NCBI GenBank assembly: GCA_054601695.1
Contig: BAAHQB010000074.1
Location: forward strand, 186,001 to 250,000
Direction: 5' to 3'
From: Amorphochlora amoebiformis
Taxonomy: Eukaryota > Cercozoa > Chlorarachniophyceae
DNA length: 64,000 nt
In this document: one piece after another, positions 1-61,796 of the stretch
Layout of the letters: each line of letters begins with the position of its first letter
Numbering within the stretch: the stretch's first letter is position 1
Notes under the pieces: model-generated
Told to the model about the DNA's origin: nothing
Databases searched by the model: none
What the model saw: the letters and a program-made list of their open reading frames with translations, nothing else
Translations under genes and position numbers: made by a program

Positions 1-119
1 TCTCTCTCTCTCTTTTCCTTCTCTCTCTCTCTCTCTTCCTCTCTCCCTCTCTCTCCCTCTCCCTCCAACTCTTTACCTCTCCCTCACTCTCTCTCTTCCT
101 CTCTCTCTCTCTCTCTCTC

Positions 120-196
<77 letters not shown>

Positions 197-270
197 GTCT
201 GTCCCTCCTTAACTCTATCCTCTTTCCCTCCCTCTCTCTCCCTCCCTCTCTCTCTGTTCCTCTCTCTCTC

Positions 271-313
<43 letters not shown>

Positions 314-337
314 TATATGTGTGTATATAACTCTTTA

Positions 338-375
<38 letters not shown>

Positions 376-420
376 CTATATATACATATCTATAATATAT
401 ATATATATATATATATATAA
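1..420. repeat. (CT)n then (AT)n microsatellite
   Basis: Positions 1-272 are almost pure pyrimidine, CT dinucleotides broken by CCTT, CCCT and TGTC interruptions. From 273 the sequence changes to (TA)n with short GTGT interruptions. The ORFs readable here are low-complexity Arg/Glu or Tyr/Ile strings and are not genes. The block most likely lies in an intron of the shikimate-pathway gene whose first exon seen in the window is at 993. Confidence 0.9.
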
Positions 421-695
421 ATTATACATATGAAATATTATAACAACGAATCTCTATCGATCTATCTCCACAGACACAAGTAAAAAACACACTTATTCTT
501 ACTCTCACAGTGTGAAGGGGGGGGTCGGGGGGGGGAAGGGTGTTAACACCTGTGCACATGCACATATTTACTAAAGCTCCATACTTACACGGCCGGTAAA
601 TTTGTATACTCTCACGGGTTATAAAAACCCATGTATACATTATTCTGTTGGTATACTTGTATAGGTGAATATGTCGTACGAATTACTTACACCGC

Positions 696-743
<48 letters not shown>

Positions 744-992
744 TGACGCTCTCTCATCTCCCCGTGTTTCTCTTTTTCTCTCTCTCTCTCTCTCTCTTTC
801 TTTCTCTTGTGAATATCCTATTCTATTATCTTTTCTTTTTTTCTCATTTATCCTCTCGCTCTCACTCTCTAATCTCTATTCTCTAATCTCTGTCTCTCTA
901 TCTCTTAACCCGCTGCCCTTCTCCTAACATTCTCTATCTCGGTCTAATTGTGAATCTCACCCCCCTTTCCCAATTCTTTTTTCCCCGAATAG
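421..992. other. probable intron sequence with G-run and CT/AT tracts
   Basis: This stretch holds a poly-G patch (516-540), a further (TA)n tract (699-740) and a CT-rich tract (743-935), and it ends in a pyrimidine-rich run and AG at 991-992, the acceptor of the first exon supported. I see no convincing exon here, although the N-terminal third of the dehydroquinate dehydratase domain must be encoded upstream of 993, either here or before the window. Confidence 0.55.
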
Positions 993-13469
<12,477 letters not shown>

Positions 13470-13598
13470 TAGATCGATGGACGCAATGTAATCATGACCG
13501 TTTACCTGGTTGAAATTTGGGATAATTTGTGCAAGTCTCGGGTATTTTGAATTTATATTTACTACGGCGTACAATGTATATATAGAAATAGTAGGTAT

Positions 13599-13637
<39 letters not shown>

Positions 13638-13821
13638 CAAGATATGTATATATATATATATATATATATATCGATTTTTATCATGTTTTACTAGATCTAT
13701 TTTTTCGATATGTGTCATCAACACACATCAATATATGACATCATGAATATATATATTTAATCTATATACTAGATCTAGAGATATATATATACAATACGAT
13801 ATATAAATATATGAATATATA

Positions 13822-13892
<71 letters not shown>

Positions 13893-13917
13893 AATATATT
13901 TACAAGATTTATGTGTG

Positions 13918-13959
<42 letters not shown>

Positions 13960-14259
13960 AACAAGAATCTAAAGAATTCGGTTAACAGTCGAGCAAAATA
14001 GTTTGGTAACTAGTTAAGAACGGTTGACTGGCACGGTACACATGTATACATGTACATGTAGATGTATATGGCATATGCTATGAACTCATCTGCATGGAAT
14101 ATGACTAGTATGAAATTATGAGTGCAAAATAATTCACAACACAGTTACTCGTATTCTAGAGTAGTATTTGTTTAAGTCTGCGCAATTTAAAGCTTAAAAT
14201 CACACATGAGTTTAGATATGCTGCGCTATGCGGCCCTAAGATACCACTCCAACCCTGGC
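13470..14259. other. convergent intergenic region
   Basis: Tail-to-tail gap between the shikimate gene and the H-protein gene. It holds (AT)n at 13595-13670 and 13815-13960, then unique AT-rich sequence from 13965. I see no gene in it. Confidence 0.7.
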
Positions 14260-14773
14260 TTATTCGGCACACATCTTTGCGTAAGCATCAGCATCCATAA
14301 GATCACTAAGCTGATCAGGATTGGTTGCCTTGACCTTGATCATCCATCCATCACTCTCGGCGGATTCGTTGATAAGGTTGCATTCGCTTTCGAGGTTTTC
14401 GTTGATTTCAACAACCTCCATATCAACCGGAGCATATACGGAGGAAGCGGCCTTCACGCTCTCAACAGAGCCCATAACATCACCCTAGATAATTTATAAC
14501 GATTCGTGAACTCAATGCTAACGATTTGTACTGTGGTACCTGGGAAAATGTGGCGCCCTCCTCAGGGAGCTCAACAAAAACCACGTCTCCGAGTTCTTGC
14601 TGTGCGTGATCAGAGATCCCGACAGAGTACAAATCTCCTTCCGCTTTCAAGTACTCGTGCTGGCTGGTGTAAAGAGTAGAGAAAGTACGAGAGCTGAGGC
14701 CCTTGCAGGCGACGGAGCGACGAGCGGCGAAGCGCTGAAGGGTCCTGGCGGCGCGCATGGGGGGCCGAAACAC
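14260..14773 (-). CDS. GCSH: glycine cleavage system H protein, mitochondrial
   Basis: Lipoyl-carrying shuttle protein of the glycine decarboxylase complex; it moves the aminomethyl group between the P, T and L proteins in the mitochondrial matrix. Two exons: complement(14540..14773) and complement(14260..14484), joined through a 55-nt intron with GTACC and CTAG borders, giving 152 residues. Residues 1-38 are rich in Arg, Ser and Ala without acids, a typical mitochondrial presequence ([15 protein letters not shown]). The mature part follows the family: [31 protein letters not shown], then [16 protein letters not shown] with the lipoylated Lys in SVKA. The length matches other H proteins, and the C-terminus is complete with stop TAA. 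The start codon is the first ATG before the presequence. It is head-to-head with the HMMR-like gene. Confidence 0.97.
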
Positions 14774-14940
14774 TTGCTATGTCAGTCCCGGCTGTTCCCA
14801 GCGGCCCGTCGACAGTATCGGGTATTCTTTTGCGGGGAATCCCGTGGTGATTCTCAGAGATCCACAGTGATTCACACACCGGTATTTCCCAGGAGAAAAA
14901 TTCGGCCCACTAAAATTCGGCTCTAGCCGTTGCCATTGCG
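14774..14940. promoter_or_regulatory. short bidirectional promoter region (GCSH / HMMR-like)
   Basis: Only 167 bp separate the two divergent start codons. The sequence is GC-richer than its surroundings, contains no (AT)n, and has a repeated AAATTCGGC word (near 14898 and 14912). No TATA box is obvious. The role is inferred from position; the HMMR-like start is itself a prediction. Confidence 0.55.
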
Positions 14941-25469
<10,529 letters not shown>

Positions 25470-26530
25470 TTCTTGATCACCCAAGGACAATAAGAGGAAA
25501 TTTAAACCCTTCACCCATTTTCTTAGGCTTGGCATGAAAGAAAATACTCACTCTGGCTCTGTACACATTACAACGCCCGCAAAGTCACTGACCAAGCGTC
25601 TCTCTCTCGGAGTACTCGGAAAGAAAGATTCTCAAATCCTTCGGAGGCTGTCCGTGGGAAACCTTCGCATTTGAATCTGCAAGCTACCAGCATAATCTAG
25701 ATAGAGAATGGATACTCGCCGCCGCAGCACCTCAGCAAACCATCCTAGACCTGTAATTAAAATGTTCATTAATACTAATTATTTGCTTATACACCGCCTA
25801 GACGGCATAGTTCTAGTAATTATAGACATTAGCTAGATTCTCTAGATTCTAGAGATTAGACAAATCATCTATGGACTAGATGGATCTGATTTATACTAGT
25901 TATACTTACTCTAGTTCTAGTAGTTACTAGTAGAGTCAGAGAGTACCTAGAGTACGACATTATACTAGTTCTAGCTAGCTAGTAAGTTAGATATATACTA
26001 GATATATACTAGATCTATGGTAGATATCTGGATATATCAGTGACTAGATCTAGTAGATATCTAGATATACATCTACTTAATTGATCTAGTATACGTACGT
26101 GTAATCTAGGTAATTATATATATAAATATTAATTTAGCACGTAGAGTAAGCACCTTGGTAAGTTGCATGAATGATCATCTAGATTATGAGTGGCACAAAC
26201 GTCAACGTATACCTAGTGTTGTATTGACGCATGTACACGTATACGTACGAGTAGTACTAACCTAGACTAACCGTGTTACAATTAATATAGTTAATAACAA
26301 TACAGGCGTAGTCATGCGTACGAGTACACATACTTAGGCATATGCCGGCCACCGATAGTCGTGACTCGTGATGTATTGTATAGTATTATTGCATACATGT
26401 ACGTACATGACAATGTTATAGCTCTTCAAGGATCTAGAGGATAGAGAATCTAGAGAATCACTAGAATCATGTGACTCTAGTGACTGTCTCTTAGTCGATA
26501 GCGTCTCTAGTGTCTAGTAGGACTAAACAA

Positions 26531-26767
26531 CCTATACTACCTGAGTACTACTAGACTAGCGCTACATACGTACGTTGTATATACATCGACTGCAAATATA
26601 CTATTAGACAAATACTAGATGTCAATGTATATACGTACGTATGCGGCATGCATCTAGTATATGTACCTATATACATTGACATCTAGTATTTATCTAATAG
26701 TATATTTGCAGTCGATGTATATACGTACGTACGTAGCGCTAGTCTAGTAGTACTCAGGTAGTATAGG
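26531..26767. repeat. large inverted repeat (about 100-bp arms)
   Basis: The left arm 26531-26633 (CCTATACTACCTGAGTACTA...) is the near-perfect reverse complement of the right arm 26668-26767, with a 34-nt loop. The arms differ by a few substitutions and a short indel around the ACGTACG segment. It would fold into a long hairpin in DNA or RNA. It could be a foldback MITE or a palindrome; no flanking target-site duplication is obvious. Confidence 0.85.
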
Positions 26768-26795
26768 TATATCTAGATATACGTACGTATGCGGC

Positions 26796-26848
26796 ATACG
26801 CTAGATACGTCAGTATATGTACGTATACTACGTACGTATCTAGCGTAT
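26796..26848. repeat. small inverted repeat, 15-bp perfect arms
   Basis: ATACGCTAGATACGT at 26796-26810 pairs exactly with ACGTATCTAGCGTAT at 26834-26848. It lies 29 bp right of the large inverted repeat and shares its ACGTACGT-rich composition. Confidence 0.8.
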
Positions 26849-27232
26849 ACCAGTATCTAAGTATAAACAATAAATAAGTCTATTACTACGCATCATAGTA
26901 CTATGTTCTTGTACGTATACAACCTAGATAACTACTCTTTTCTTTCCAGCACAATTGTATGCTTTTTTTTTTAGTTTATGTATCAATACTAACCGTTACG
27001 CTAACTACTCGATGCCGATGTGCTAGATGTTTTCAAAGATGTGCAACGTAGGGAGATGGTTTTTATCATAATTTTATGTGTGTAACATAGGAGGAAAATT
27101 ATACATATTCTTGCCAGCAGTTAGTTCCAGACAAATTTCAATCATAGAAAAAAGTTGGAACTCGATTAATAGAAAACATAATCTTGTGATGGCGTGCTGA
27201 ATCAGGGCTCAGGTTGCTGGCTCAGATGGCTA

Positions 27233-34461
<7,229 letters not shown>

Positions 34462-34621
34462 ATATCTAAGAACAGGGAGAAGATAAGTGCGAATAAATAA
34501 TCAGGAAGTTTGACGGATGTTCACGGGATGCATGCTTTGGCAATATACACGGGGGGTTCACGACCCATGTGACACCCCCCGTGAGAAACCATGAAACGTC
34601 TAGGTATTACATGGATGTTTG

Positions 34622-34965
34622 CTCCGTGAGGAGTAATACCCGTTTGTATGTACAAGGCCAAGTTGTCCCTACCCGGTCGAATCCCATGCGCTTGAGGTCA
34701 GAATTCGGTAGGGCTGGGATATTGCATCCAATAAGTGATATTTCAGGTTAGTGTTTATGGTCGGCACCTTCTTATTGTCCTCCCGTAAGTGCTTCTTCCA
34801 CCTGCAATATTCCCCTGTTAAGCTTCGAGAATCATGTATGTCAGGGTGTAACCTTCTGGGGCGCGATGAACTGCCTTGAAGAGGATGTAGATATCTTCGA
34901 CCGAGATCTTCCGGAAATTTACGCTGTAGTTGTGCCCAGGTTTCGTCGAGGTTGTGCTTCACCAT
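34622..34965 (-). other. possible 5' exons of the RecQ gene, unresolved
   Basis: On the minus strand, complement(34853..34965) opens with ATG and reads MVKHNLDETWAQLQRKF; it joins in phase to complement(34768..34801), WKKHLREDNKK, across GT..AG borders. A second frame of the same DNA reads NYSVNFRKISVEDIYILFK. I could not connect either in phase to the exon at 34461 without an unseen exon, and the plus strand is also open here (34866-35072). The candidates are recorded because a good acceptor at 34462 suggests the helicase gene continues upstream. Confidence 0.3.
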
Positions 34966-35366
34966 ACGCCTCCGGAGTGCATTCCCCGACCGGAATCCTT
35001 TCGCGTACGGAACTCACGGAGCCCAGAATCAGGAAGGATATGTCTCATGAGATATGTGACATAAGTCTATGATATTAAATCTGGAATTAAAAGTCGGGCG
35101 AATGGAGGAATGCAGCCGCGGACGAGTCCAAACTTTTGCCCCCGCTACACGGCCTTCTATAGGTCTGATATACATTACAATCCACACTCTAATGCCCCCG
35201 TATAATGTGTGGTATGAAGAGCGTTTAAAATTCGAGGGGGATAAATAGATGTACTTTTTGTAGGGGGAAATCGGAAAGAAAGTGACTGTTTTGGTCAGAA
35301 GAGGGATTGTCCTATTTCGTTCCCGAAAATCTTATGTATCTAAGTTATAACTTAATTTTTGATTAG

Positions 35367-35555
35367 CTCAAATCTGTACGAGAATATTCTCGTCTTTTCA
35401 TGCCCCGGGAAAGGTTCGAGAAATTTCACGAAAAATTTGGATCACTCCAGCTGGGGCTGTTCTGGGTTCTGATTATTAGACAGGTGGCAGTGTCACAATA
35501 CGTATCTGCGCAGATTATCTCCAAGAAAAATCGTTATGTAGCTATGGGGTTGTAA
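35367..35555 (+). CDS. hypothetical short ORF, possibly a 3' exon
   Basis: Open from an acceptor-like TTAG at 35366 to a TAA at 35555, reading LKSVREYSRLFMPRERFEKF, a hydrophobic LQLGLFWVLIIRQVAV segment, then IISKKNRYVAMGL. A methionine at 35400 would give 51 residues. A GT-donor-ended open stretch at 35264-35343 upstream could precede it, but the phase does not match. No family recognised. It may be chance. Confidence 0.25.
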   Translation, partial: LKSVREYSRLFMPRERFEKFHEKFGSLQLGLFWVLIIRQVAVSQYVSAQIISKKNRYVAMGL

Positions 35556-35679
35556 CATGTGTAAACAATTGTCACTGTTATAGAATCTAATATTACAAAA
35601 ATTTTAATGAAATTGTATTGGATGCCCATCTTTTTGTTTGTGTTGGATTATAAACACACATACATGTAATCTTGTTTCA

Positions 35680-35680
35680 T

Positions 35681-35743
<63 letters not shown>

Positions 35744-35790
35744 ATAATACATTGTGTGTGTGTGTGTGTGTATAATACATAATATTATAA
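35680..35790. repeat. (AT)n / (GT)n microsatellite
   Basis: A short TA run followed by two GT runs with an ATAATACATTG interruption, in the unassigned region between the RecQ and METTL1 genes. Confidence 0.85.
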
Positions 35791-36404
35791 TTAATTTATA
35801 ATATTATAACAAATTGCAATTATACTATTGATAGGGAATATTAGAATATATATAATATCATAATATACGTAACCCTGAAATGACCTGGTCTGGATGCTCT
35901 AACCGCCCATAAACATTCTGTTACATTGACCAATCCAATGTACAATGGTCTCAAGACTCATCAACACCACATACATATTCAGACTATCTGTGTACAACTG
36001 TCTCAGTTCGAGATAATAATGTACGTATTTGCACACCCGCTATACATGCTCAATTAAGGGTGACAAGCAAGCAATTGTAATTACTTACGGTTTACAAACC
36101 TTTGTTCAGCACAAATTTTACTACGGTCTCAAGGATAGTACGCTTAAATGGAATATGCCCGACTTCCAACGAAACTGCAAGACCAAAAAGGGAATGGTAG
36201 CGCTCTTGTATCAACTATTGCTTCCTTCAGCTAAAACAAATTGGAGAGGAATTGAGAACTAAAATTAGCTTGCGGATGGCCGCGATCAACACTCCAATGA
36301 GGTTCGACATGGGAAGCAAGATAATCCTTTGACAACCAACACACAAATATTTACAACTTTAGTTTGCCGTCAACGGCCCATGAACGAACATAATTCAGAT
36401 CTAT

Positions 36405-36546
36405 GGATATTAATTAAGAAAACCTTCAGATTACCAGATTACAGATCTTCGTTGTTCTTCACGGATTATGATTTTGGATATTGATTAAGAAAACCTTCAG
36501 ATTACCAGATTACAGGTCTTCGTTGTTCTTCACGTATTATGATTTT
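36405..36546. repeat. 71-bp tandem duplication
   Basis: 36405-36475 and 36476-36546 are head-to-tail copies of a 71-bp unit starting GGATATT and ending GATTTT, with only a few differences. It is unique sequence, not microsatellite. It lies just upstream of the hypothetical ORF at 36755. Confidence 0.9.
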
Positions 36547-36754
36547 GCCCACCAAAATCTCCCGGAAAACCGGATTGTAAGAACCTTATTATATGTGATC
36601 TTACTAGTTAAACATCCGCCGAAATAGAGTTCATGAATTTGACAAAAACTTGCCGTTCTGATCCCTACCTTAACCGTCGATCAAAAGTAAACAGGAACGA
36701 TCGCCTCTCACATACCCGCCTACCGATCGGCCCTTGTGCTGTCGTCAGAAAAAC

Positions 36755-37048
36755 ATGGAAATCTCAAAAGAACAGCCCTATATCCACCCTGCTTTCCTTG
36801 AACAAGACAAGTTCTTAGACAACAAGAAAAAAGAAAGCGTGGAAATAGACAAGAATTCCTGCCGCGTTCCCGCCGAATTTCGAGGCCATCTGAAATCCGT
36901 GATCGATGTCTCGATTGAGAAACTTCTGCACAATGGCGGCTACTTGCTCTCCAAATCTAGAGTGTCACAGACGCCTGCGTCGAGGTCCCGCCGAGCGAGA
37001 TCTCTTGGGGCACGCCTGTCGTTGAGCGTCTCCAAGGAGAGTCAATAA
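36755..37048 (+). CDS. hypothetical protein, 97 residues
   Basis: Single open frame starting MEISKEQPYIHPAF and ending with TAA after SVSKESQ. The middle (AEFRGHLKSVIDVSIEKLL) could form amphipathic helix, and the C-terminal third is Ser/Arg-rich (ASRSRRARSLGARLSLSV), a basic tail. Composition is balanced, unlike the repeat ORFs nearby. An upstream in-frame ATG at 36734 exists, but 36755 starts the hydrophilic part. No family recognised. It could be a small intronless gene or one exon of a larger one; the 71-bp duplication lies 208 bp upstream. Confidence 0.35.
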   Translation: MEISKEQPYIHPAFLEQDKFLDNKKKESVEIDKNSCRVPAEFRGHLKSVIDVSIEKLLHNGGYLLSKSRVSQTPASRSRRARSLGARLSLSVSKESQ

Positions 37049-37394
37049 TATGTGACGACGCGCCGTCACCCCAGCCTTCATTCCAAGTCAATATGGGAAT
37101 ACTTCTAGGTCCACAGCTCCCGTCTTCAAGGATTTCGTGAGCGCATTCTCAAGCATCTCCATAACGTGTACATGTATAGATACAATCACAATTGTCTACA
37201 GGTTCTAGATTCCAAACATTCATAGGAACTTCTTTTTGCATGCGCGACCAAGTTTTACATCGAATTAGTTGAGAGATCGAAGATTGGAAACTTGTGTAGA
37301 TAGTATACGTATGCGGTATATATGTGCATATACAATATACAATGCACAATTTTATCAATTACGATATCTTATAGTAGTAATTATTGTAGAAATT

Positions 37395-37443
37395 ATATAT
37401 ATATATATGTATATTGAGATATATATATGTTGACATATGTATA

Positions 37444-37492
<49 letters not shown>

Positions 37493-37528
37493 GTATATTA
37501 TATATATTTATAATTTATATAATTTATA

Positions 37529-37578
<50 letters not shown>

Positions 37579-37666
37579 GCATTGTTATATGTATATACAA
37601 TATGTTATATAATATATTATTATTAATATTATTATTATTAGTAGTAGTAGTAGTAGTAGTAGTAGA

Positions 37667-37721
<55 letters not shown>

Positions 37722-37960
37722 GTTATTATTATATGTACTAGTATACATGTGTATATTTACATACATATACAGAAATATACATATACATATAAATAAATAT
37801 ATACATATACATATATATATGTATATGTATATATGTATACAATATACATAACAATAGTAAAACAATATTGTTGATAATATTTATCGTAACTAATTATAGT
37901 ATTATTCTTATTGCTATTATTATCACTGTTGATATTATTATCCAGCATTACTCACTTTTT
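37395..37960. repeat. (AT)n, (GTA)n and (ATT)n microsatellites
   Basis: TA runs at 37395-37620, then a TAG/GTA run at about 37638-37665 that changes directly into an ATT run to about 37731, then more TA-rich sequence and a degenerate ATT-rich tail to about 37960. These produce spurious poly-Asn and poly-Ile ORFs. No gene. Confidence 0.9.
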
Positions 37961-38036
37961 ATTATCATGACTTATATTACTATTTATATGATCACGATTA
38001 AATTGAAATTTATGTACTGAATTCAGGATGACTAAC

Positions 38037-38528
38037 CCAAACCCTAACCCTAACTTAACACTAACCTTAACCCTAATCACTAAGTTGCGTTGTCAATGGC
38101 CCTCGGAGTATGACATGCAGAAAAATCTGATCCTAACCCTAACCCTAACCCTAACCCTGACCCTAACCCTAACCCTAACCTTAACCCTAGCCCTAACCAC
38201 CTAACCCTAACCATAACCCTTATCCTATCCCTCGCCCTAACCCTAACCCTAACCCTAACCCAAACCCCCAACCCTAACTCTAACCCTAACTCTCTAACCC
38301 TAACCCTCACCCTAACCCTCACCCTAACCCTACCCTAACCCTAACCCTAACCCTAACTCTCACCCTAACCTTCACCCTAACAACCTAACCCTAACCCTAA
38401 CCCTAACCCTAACCCTAACCCTAACCCTAACCCTAACCCTAACCCTAACCCTAACCCTCACCCTAACCCTAACCCTAACCCTAACCCTAACGCTAACCCT
38501 AACCCTAACCCTAACCCTAAGTAACCCT
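38037..38528 (+). repeat. second interstitial telomeric array (CCCTAA)n
   Basis: CCCTAA units with scattered variants (CCTTAA, CCCTCA, CTCTAA), all on the same strand as the array at 1843-2958. It lacks the GCGCAA spacer of that array. It contains the 47-bp element at 38092-38138 and is followed by a short GGTGGG repeat (38535-38575). It lies outside any gene model found here. Confidence 0.93.
38092..38138 (+). repeat. copy B of the 47-bp element embedded in telomeric repeat
   Basis: Gapless match to 2608-2654, with about 40 of 47 bases identical, and again flanked on the right by CCCTAA units. Confidence 0.75.
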
Positions 38529-38579
38529 AATTAAGGTGGGATCGAGCCACCTAAGGTGGGTGACCTAAGGTGGGTATAC

Positions 38580-38605
38580 TTATAATCATCACCTAGATTA
38601 GTGGC

Positions 38606-38646
<41 letters not shown>

Positions 38647-38658
38647 TAACGTATAATG

Positions 38659-38692
<34 letters not shown>

Positions 38693-38749
38693 TTCTAGTG
38701 TAGATACTAAGTATATCCGATACATGATCTATGACTCAGAATATATAAC

Positions 38750-38798
<49 letters not shown>

Positions 38799-38944
38799 AA
38801 CAATATGTATATATATATATATATATATAATCAGTATATATACTTGTCATTTGCACATGGATGTGTGTGTACATTATGTAGTATATATCAAACGTATAAG
38901 TAAAAACATATACTATCTAGACTATAGATTATATATACCTTATG

Positions 38945-38988
<44 letters not shown>

Positions 38989-39403
38989 ATATATATAACA
39001 TATATATATATAAAAATGTATATATGTATGTGTGTGTATTCTGAGTCATAATACACTTATATTTCTATTAGTTGACAGTCAGTATCACGCTACATAACCA
39101 AGTGAAATACATACTCTAGATACTACTAGATACATTAATACATACGAAGATATATATATATATATATATGACTAAGATCATGATGCTGAAGATATTACTG
39201 GTTAGTTGCAAACAACTTTCAGTTTCCATACATGTGTTACTATCATATGGCAATTGTTATGAGACATAAGGTAATAATTCTAATCGAACTTTCCATATCG
39301 TTAGTGTAACGTGATGCCGAGATTTATATCAGTCCATTTCTAGACCTCGGGACGGAAGCCGCCTCACATCTACTAATTGTATTCTTGCCCTCTAATTCTA
39401 GAA
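38580..39403. other. intergenic region, 3' of METTL1 gene
   Basis: Contains (AT)n at 38608-38642, 38660-38685, 38752-38830 and 38945-38970, and otherwise unique AT-rich sequence with CTAG words. I see no supported gene in it. Confidence 0.6.
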
Positions 39404-46615
<7,212 letters not shown>

Positions 46616-46726
46616 TCTCGTCAAGAGGACGTTTCACCGTGACGTTACGGTGGCGTCACGTTCCGTAAATTCTCCGAACTTTTCTTTTCCCAATTATATT
46701 TCGCGGATAATCCCAGCCACATCTCC
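46616..46726. promoter_or_regulatory. very short bidirectional promoter region (METTL1 / unknown membrane protein)
   Basis: 111 bp separate the two divergent start codons. It contains mirrored TGACG cores (CCGTGACGTTACGG and GGCGTCACG at about 46637-46660), a TTTCGCGG word near 46700 resembling an E2F site, and a CCAATTATA word. It has no (AT)n. The function is inferred from position and motifs. Confidence 0.6.
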
Positions 46727-52538
<5,812 letters not shown>

Positions 52539-52818
52539 TCGCAGTAGAGCTAGCTAGTTTACTCAGTCTCCAGTACATACACTAAGTTCATGTAATCACT
52601 AGAATCATATGCATAAATCCGCACTGAAAGTGACCGGCAGTTGACTTAATTCCGTGAAGCCGATTGATCATGCACTAGCTATAGTACGTACTATGTGAGG
52701 TTATAATTCTAATTAATAATATCATATTTAGGCTATACTGTGTGTCTTTACAGTACACAGACCTTGGCGATGATCTGTGCCTGAGATGTCACAAGTTAGC
52801 ATGTCATGGTATGTACTG

Positions 52819-52855
<37 letters not shown>

Positions 52856-52917
52856 ATATGTATATGTATAATATACATATTATATAGTTAAACACGCGGA
52901 TAAACACACATATCCAG

Positions 52918-52967
<50 letters not shown>

Positions 52968-53127
52968 TTATATATATATATATATATAATGCATATATAA
53001 TATATATATATATATATATAATATACTCACGGTCATAATACAAACATTATACTACGTTACACAGTTCTGATGTATACACATTTTTTAAAATCATGCGACA
53101 TATGATATAAATATTTATATATTCTAG

Positions 53128-53161
<34 letters not shown>

Positions 53162-53431
53162 CTAGATATAATATATATGTACACACTAGATATATACATA
53201 TGTATTATGTGCAAAATATACCTGTCCTATTTACAATCTGTTATACATATATAATTATATATATATATATATATGTACACTATGATAAACTAGTATTCAT
53301 ACATAGAACTCATGTATATACATATATAATTTACGGCAAATGTAGAATTACATATGACTAAGGTGCAGTAATGTACGATTAATAATAACTCTAGCAATTT
53401 GCAAAAGCGTCGATGGAAATTGAATAGCTGG
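52539..53431. other. convergent intergenic region
   Basis: Tail-to-tail gap between the membrane-protein gene and POLD3. It contains CTAG-rich unique sequence (52539-52800) and moderate (AT)n tracts (52818-52840, 52920-53020, 53130-53155). No gene seen. Confidence 0.65.
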
Positions 53432-61390
<7,959 letters not shown>

Positions 61391-61610
61391 GCAGAGGAAA
61401 GGCTCTCGCGGAGCGAAAAATAAAACCGAATTAAATTATAAAAGGAATCTAAAAAGCGGCATTCGTGTCCCGCACTTGTCACACCTGACTCCGCAGACGC
61501 TGGCGTGGCAGGGGAGAAAGGTGACTTGTTGTGCGTGCGCGGCGACATCTTTATTCGATTTTATGCGATATATGTTGTGACTGTAGGGCGGATAAAGAAT
61601 CCAGCCCGAA
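61391..61610. promoter_or_regulatory. upstream region of POLD3
   Basis: Unique, GC-richer sequence directly upstream of the POLD3 start codon, without (AT)n. CTCGCGGAGCGAAAA lies about 10-30 bp from the start codon. Promoter role inferred from position only. Confidence 0.4.
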
Positions 61611-61796
61611 ATGTGTCAGGAATCATTGTTTGACAAGATTATCGGCAGTGTGGTATTGCACTCCCGAGCTCTCGAACCCCTGCCCGCTCCTCCCCCTCCC
61701 AATTCTTTCCACCAAACTCATCCCCAGCCAAGCCTCATGCATGGCCCTATCGCTGAGACGAGCTATGCGAATACCCCTTATTATCCCCAAGAATAA
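61611..61796 (+). CDS. weak hypothetical ORF, Pro-rich
   Basis: Sixty-one codons reading MCQESLFDKIIGSVVLHSRA, then a Pro-rich stretch (PLPAPPPPN) and a His/Pro/Ser segment ending YANTPYYPQE. It lies divergently upstream of POLD3, which fits the alternating gene order. No splice context or family supports it. It may be part of a longer spliced gene or chance. Confidence 0.25.
   Translation: MCQESLFDKIIGSVVLHSRALEPLPAPPPPNSFHQTHPQPSLMHGPIAETSYANTPYYPQE

Larger units (their letters stand above)
25470..27232. other. convergent intergenic region rich in CTAG and ACGT palindromes
   Basis: Tail-to-tail gap between the HMMR-like and RecQ genes. From about 25790 to 26870 the sequence is unusually dense in CTAG, TAGATATCTA-like and ACGTACGT words and contains two inverted repeats (26531-26767 and 26796-26848). 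It has none of the long (AT)n tracts seen elsewhere. I find no convincing ORF. 26950-27230 is ordinary AT-rich 3' flank. Confidence 0.75.

Noticed and set aside
511-530. Possible upstream dehydratase exon encoding an EGG-like motif after an acceptor-like CACAG
   Set aside because: It lies in a poly-G run, and the frame that fits the next exon does not give the expected residues.
14597-14926. Plus-strand ORF of 109 residues
   Set aside because: Antisense to the first exon of the glycine cleavage H protein and its promoter gap.
34665-34700. tRNA-like T-arm word GGTCGAATCCC
   Set aside because: No matching acceptor stem, D-arm or anticodon arm around it.
36029-36262. Plus-strand ORF of 77 residues
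   Set aside because: No family signal, no splice or promoter context; it could be chance in unique AT-rich DNA, so it was left out of the features.
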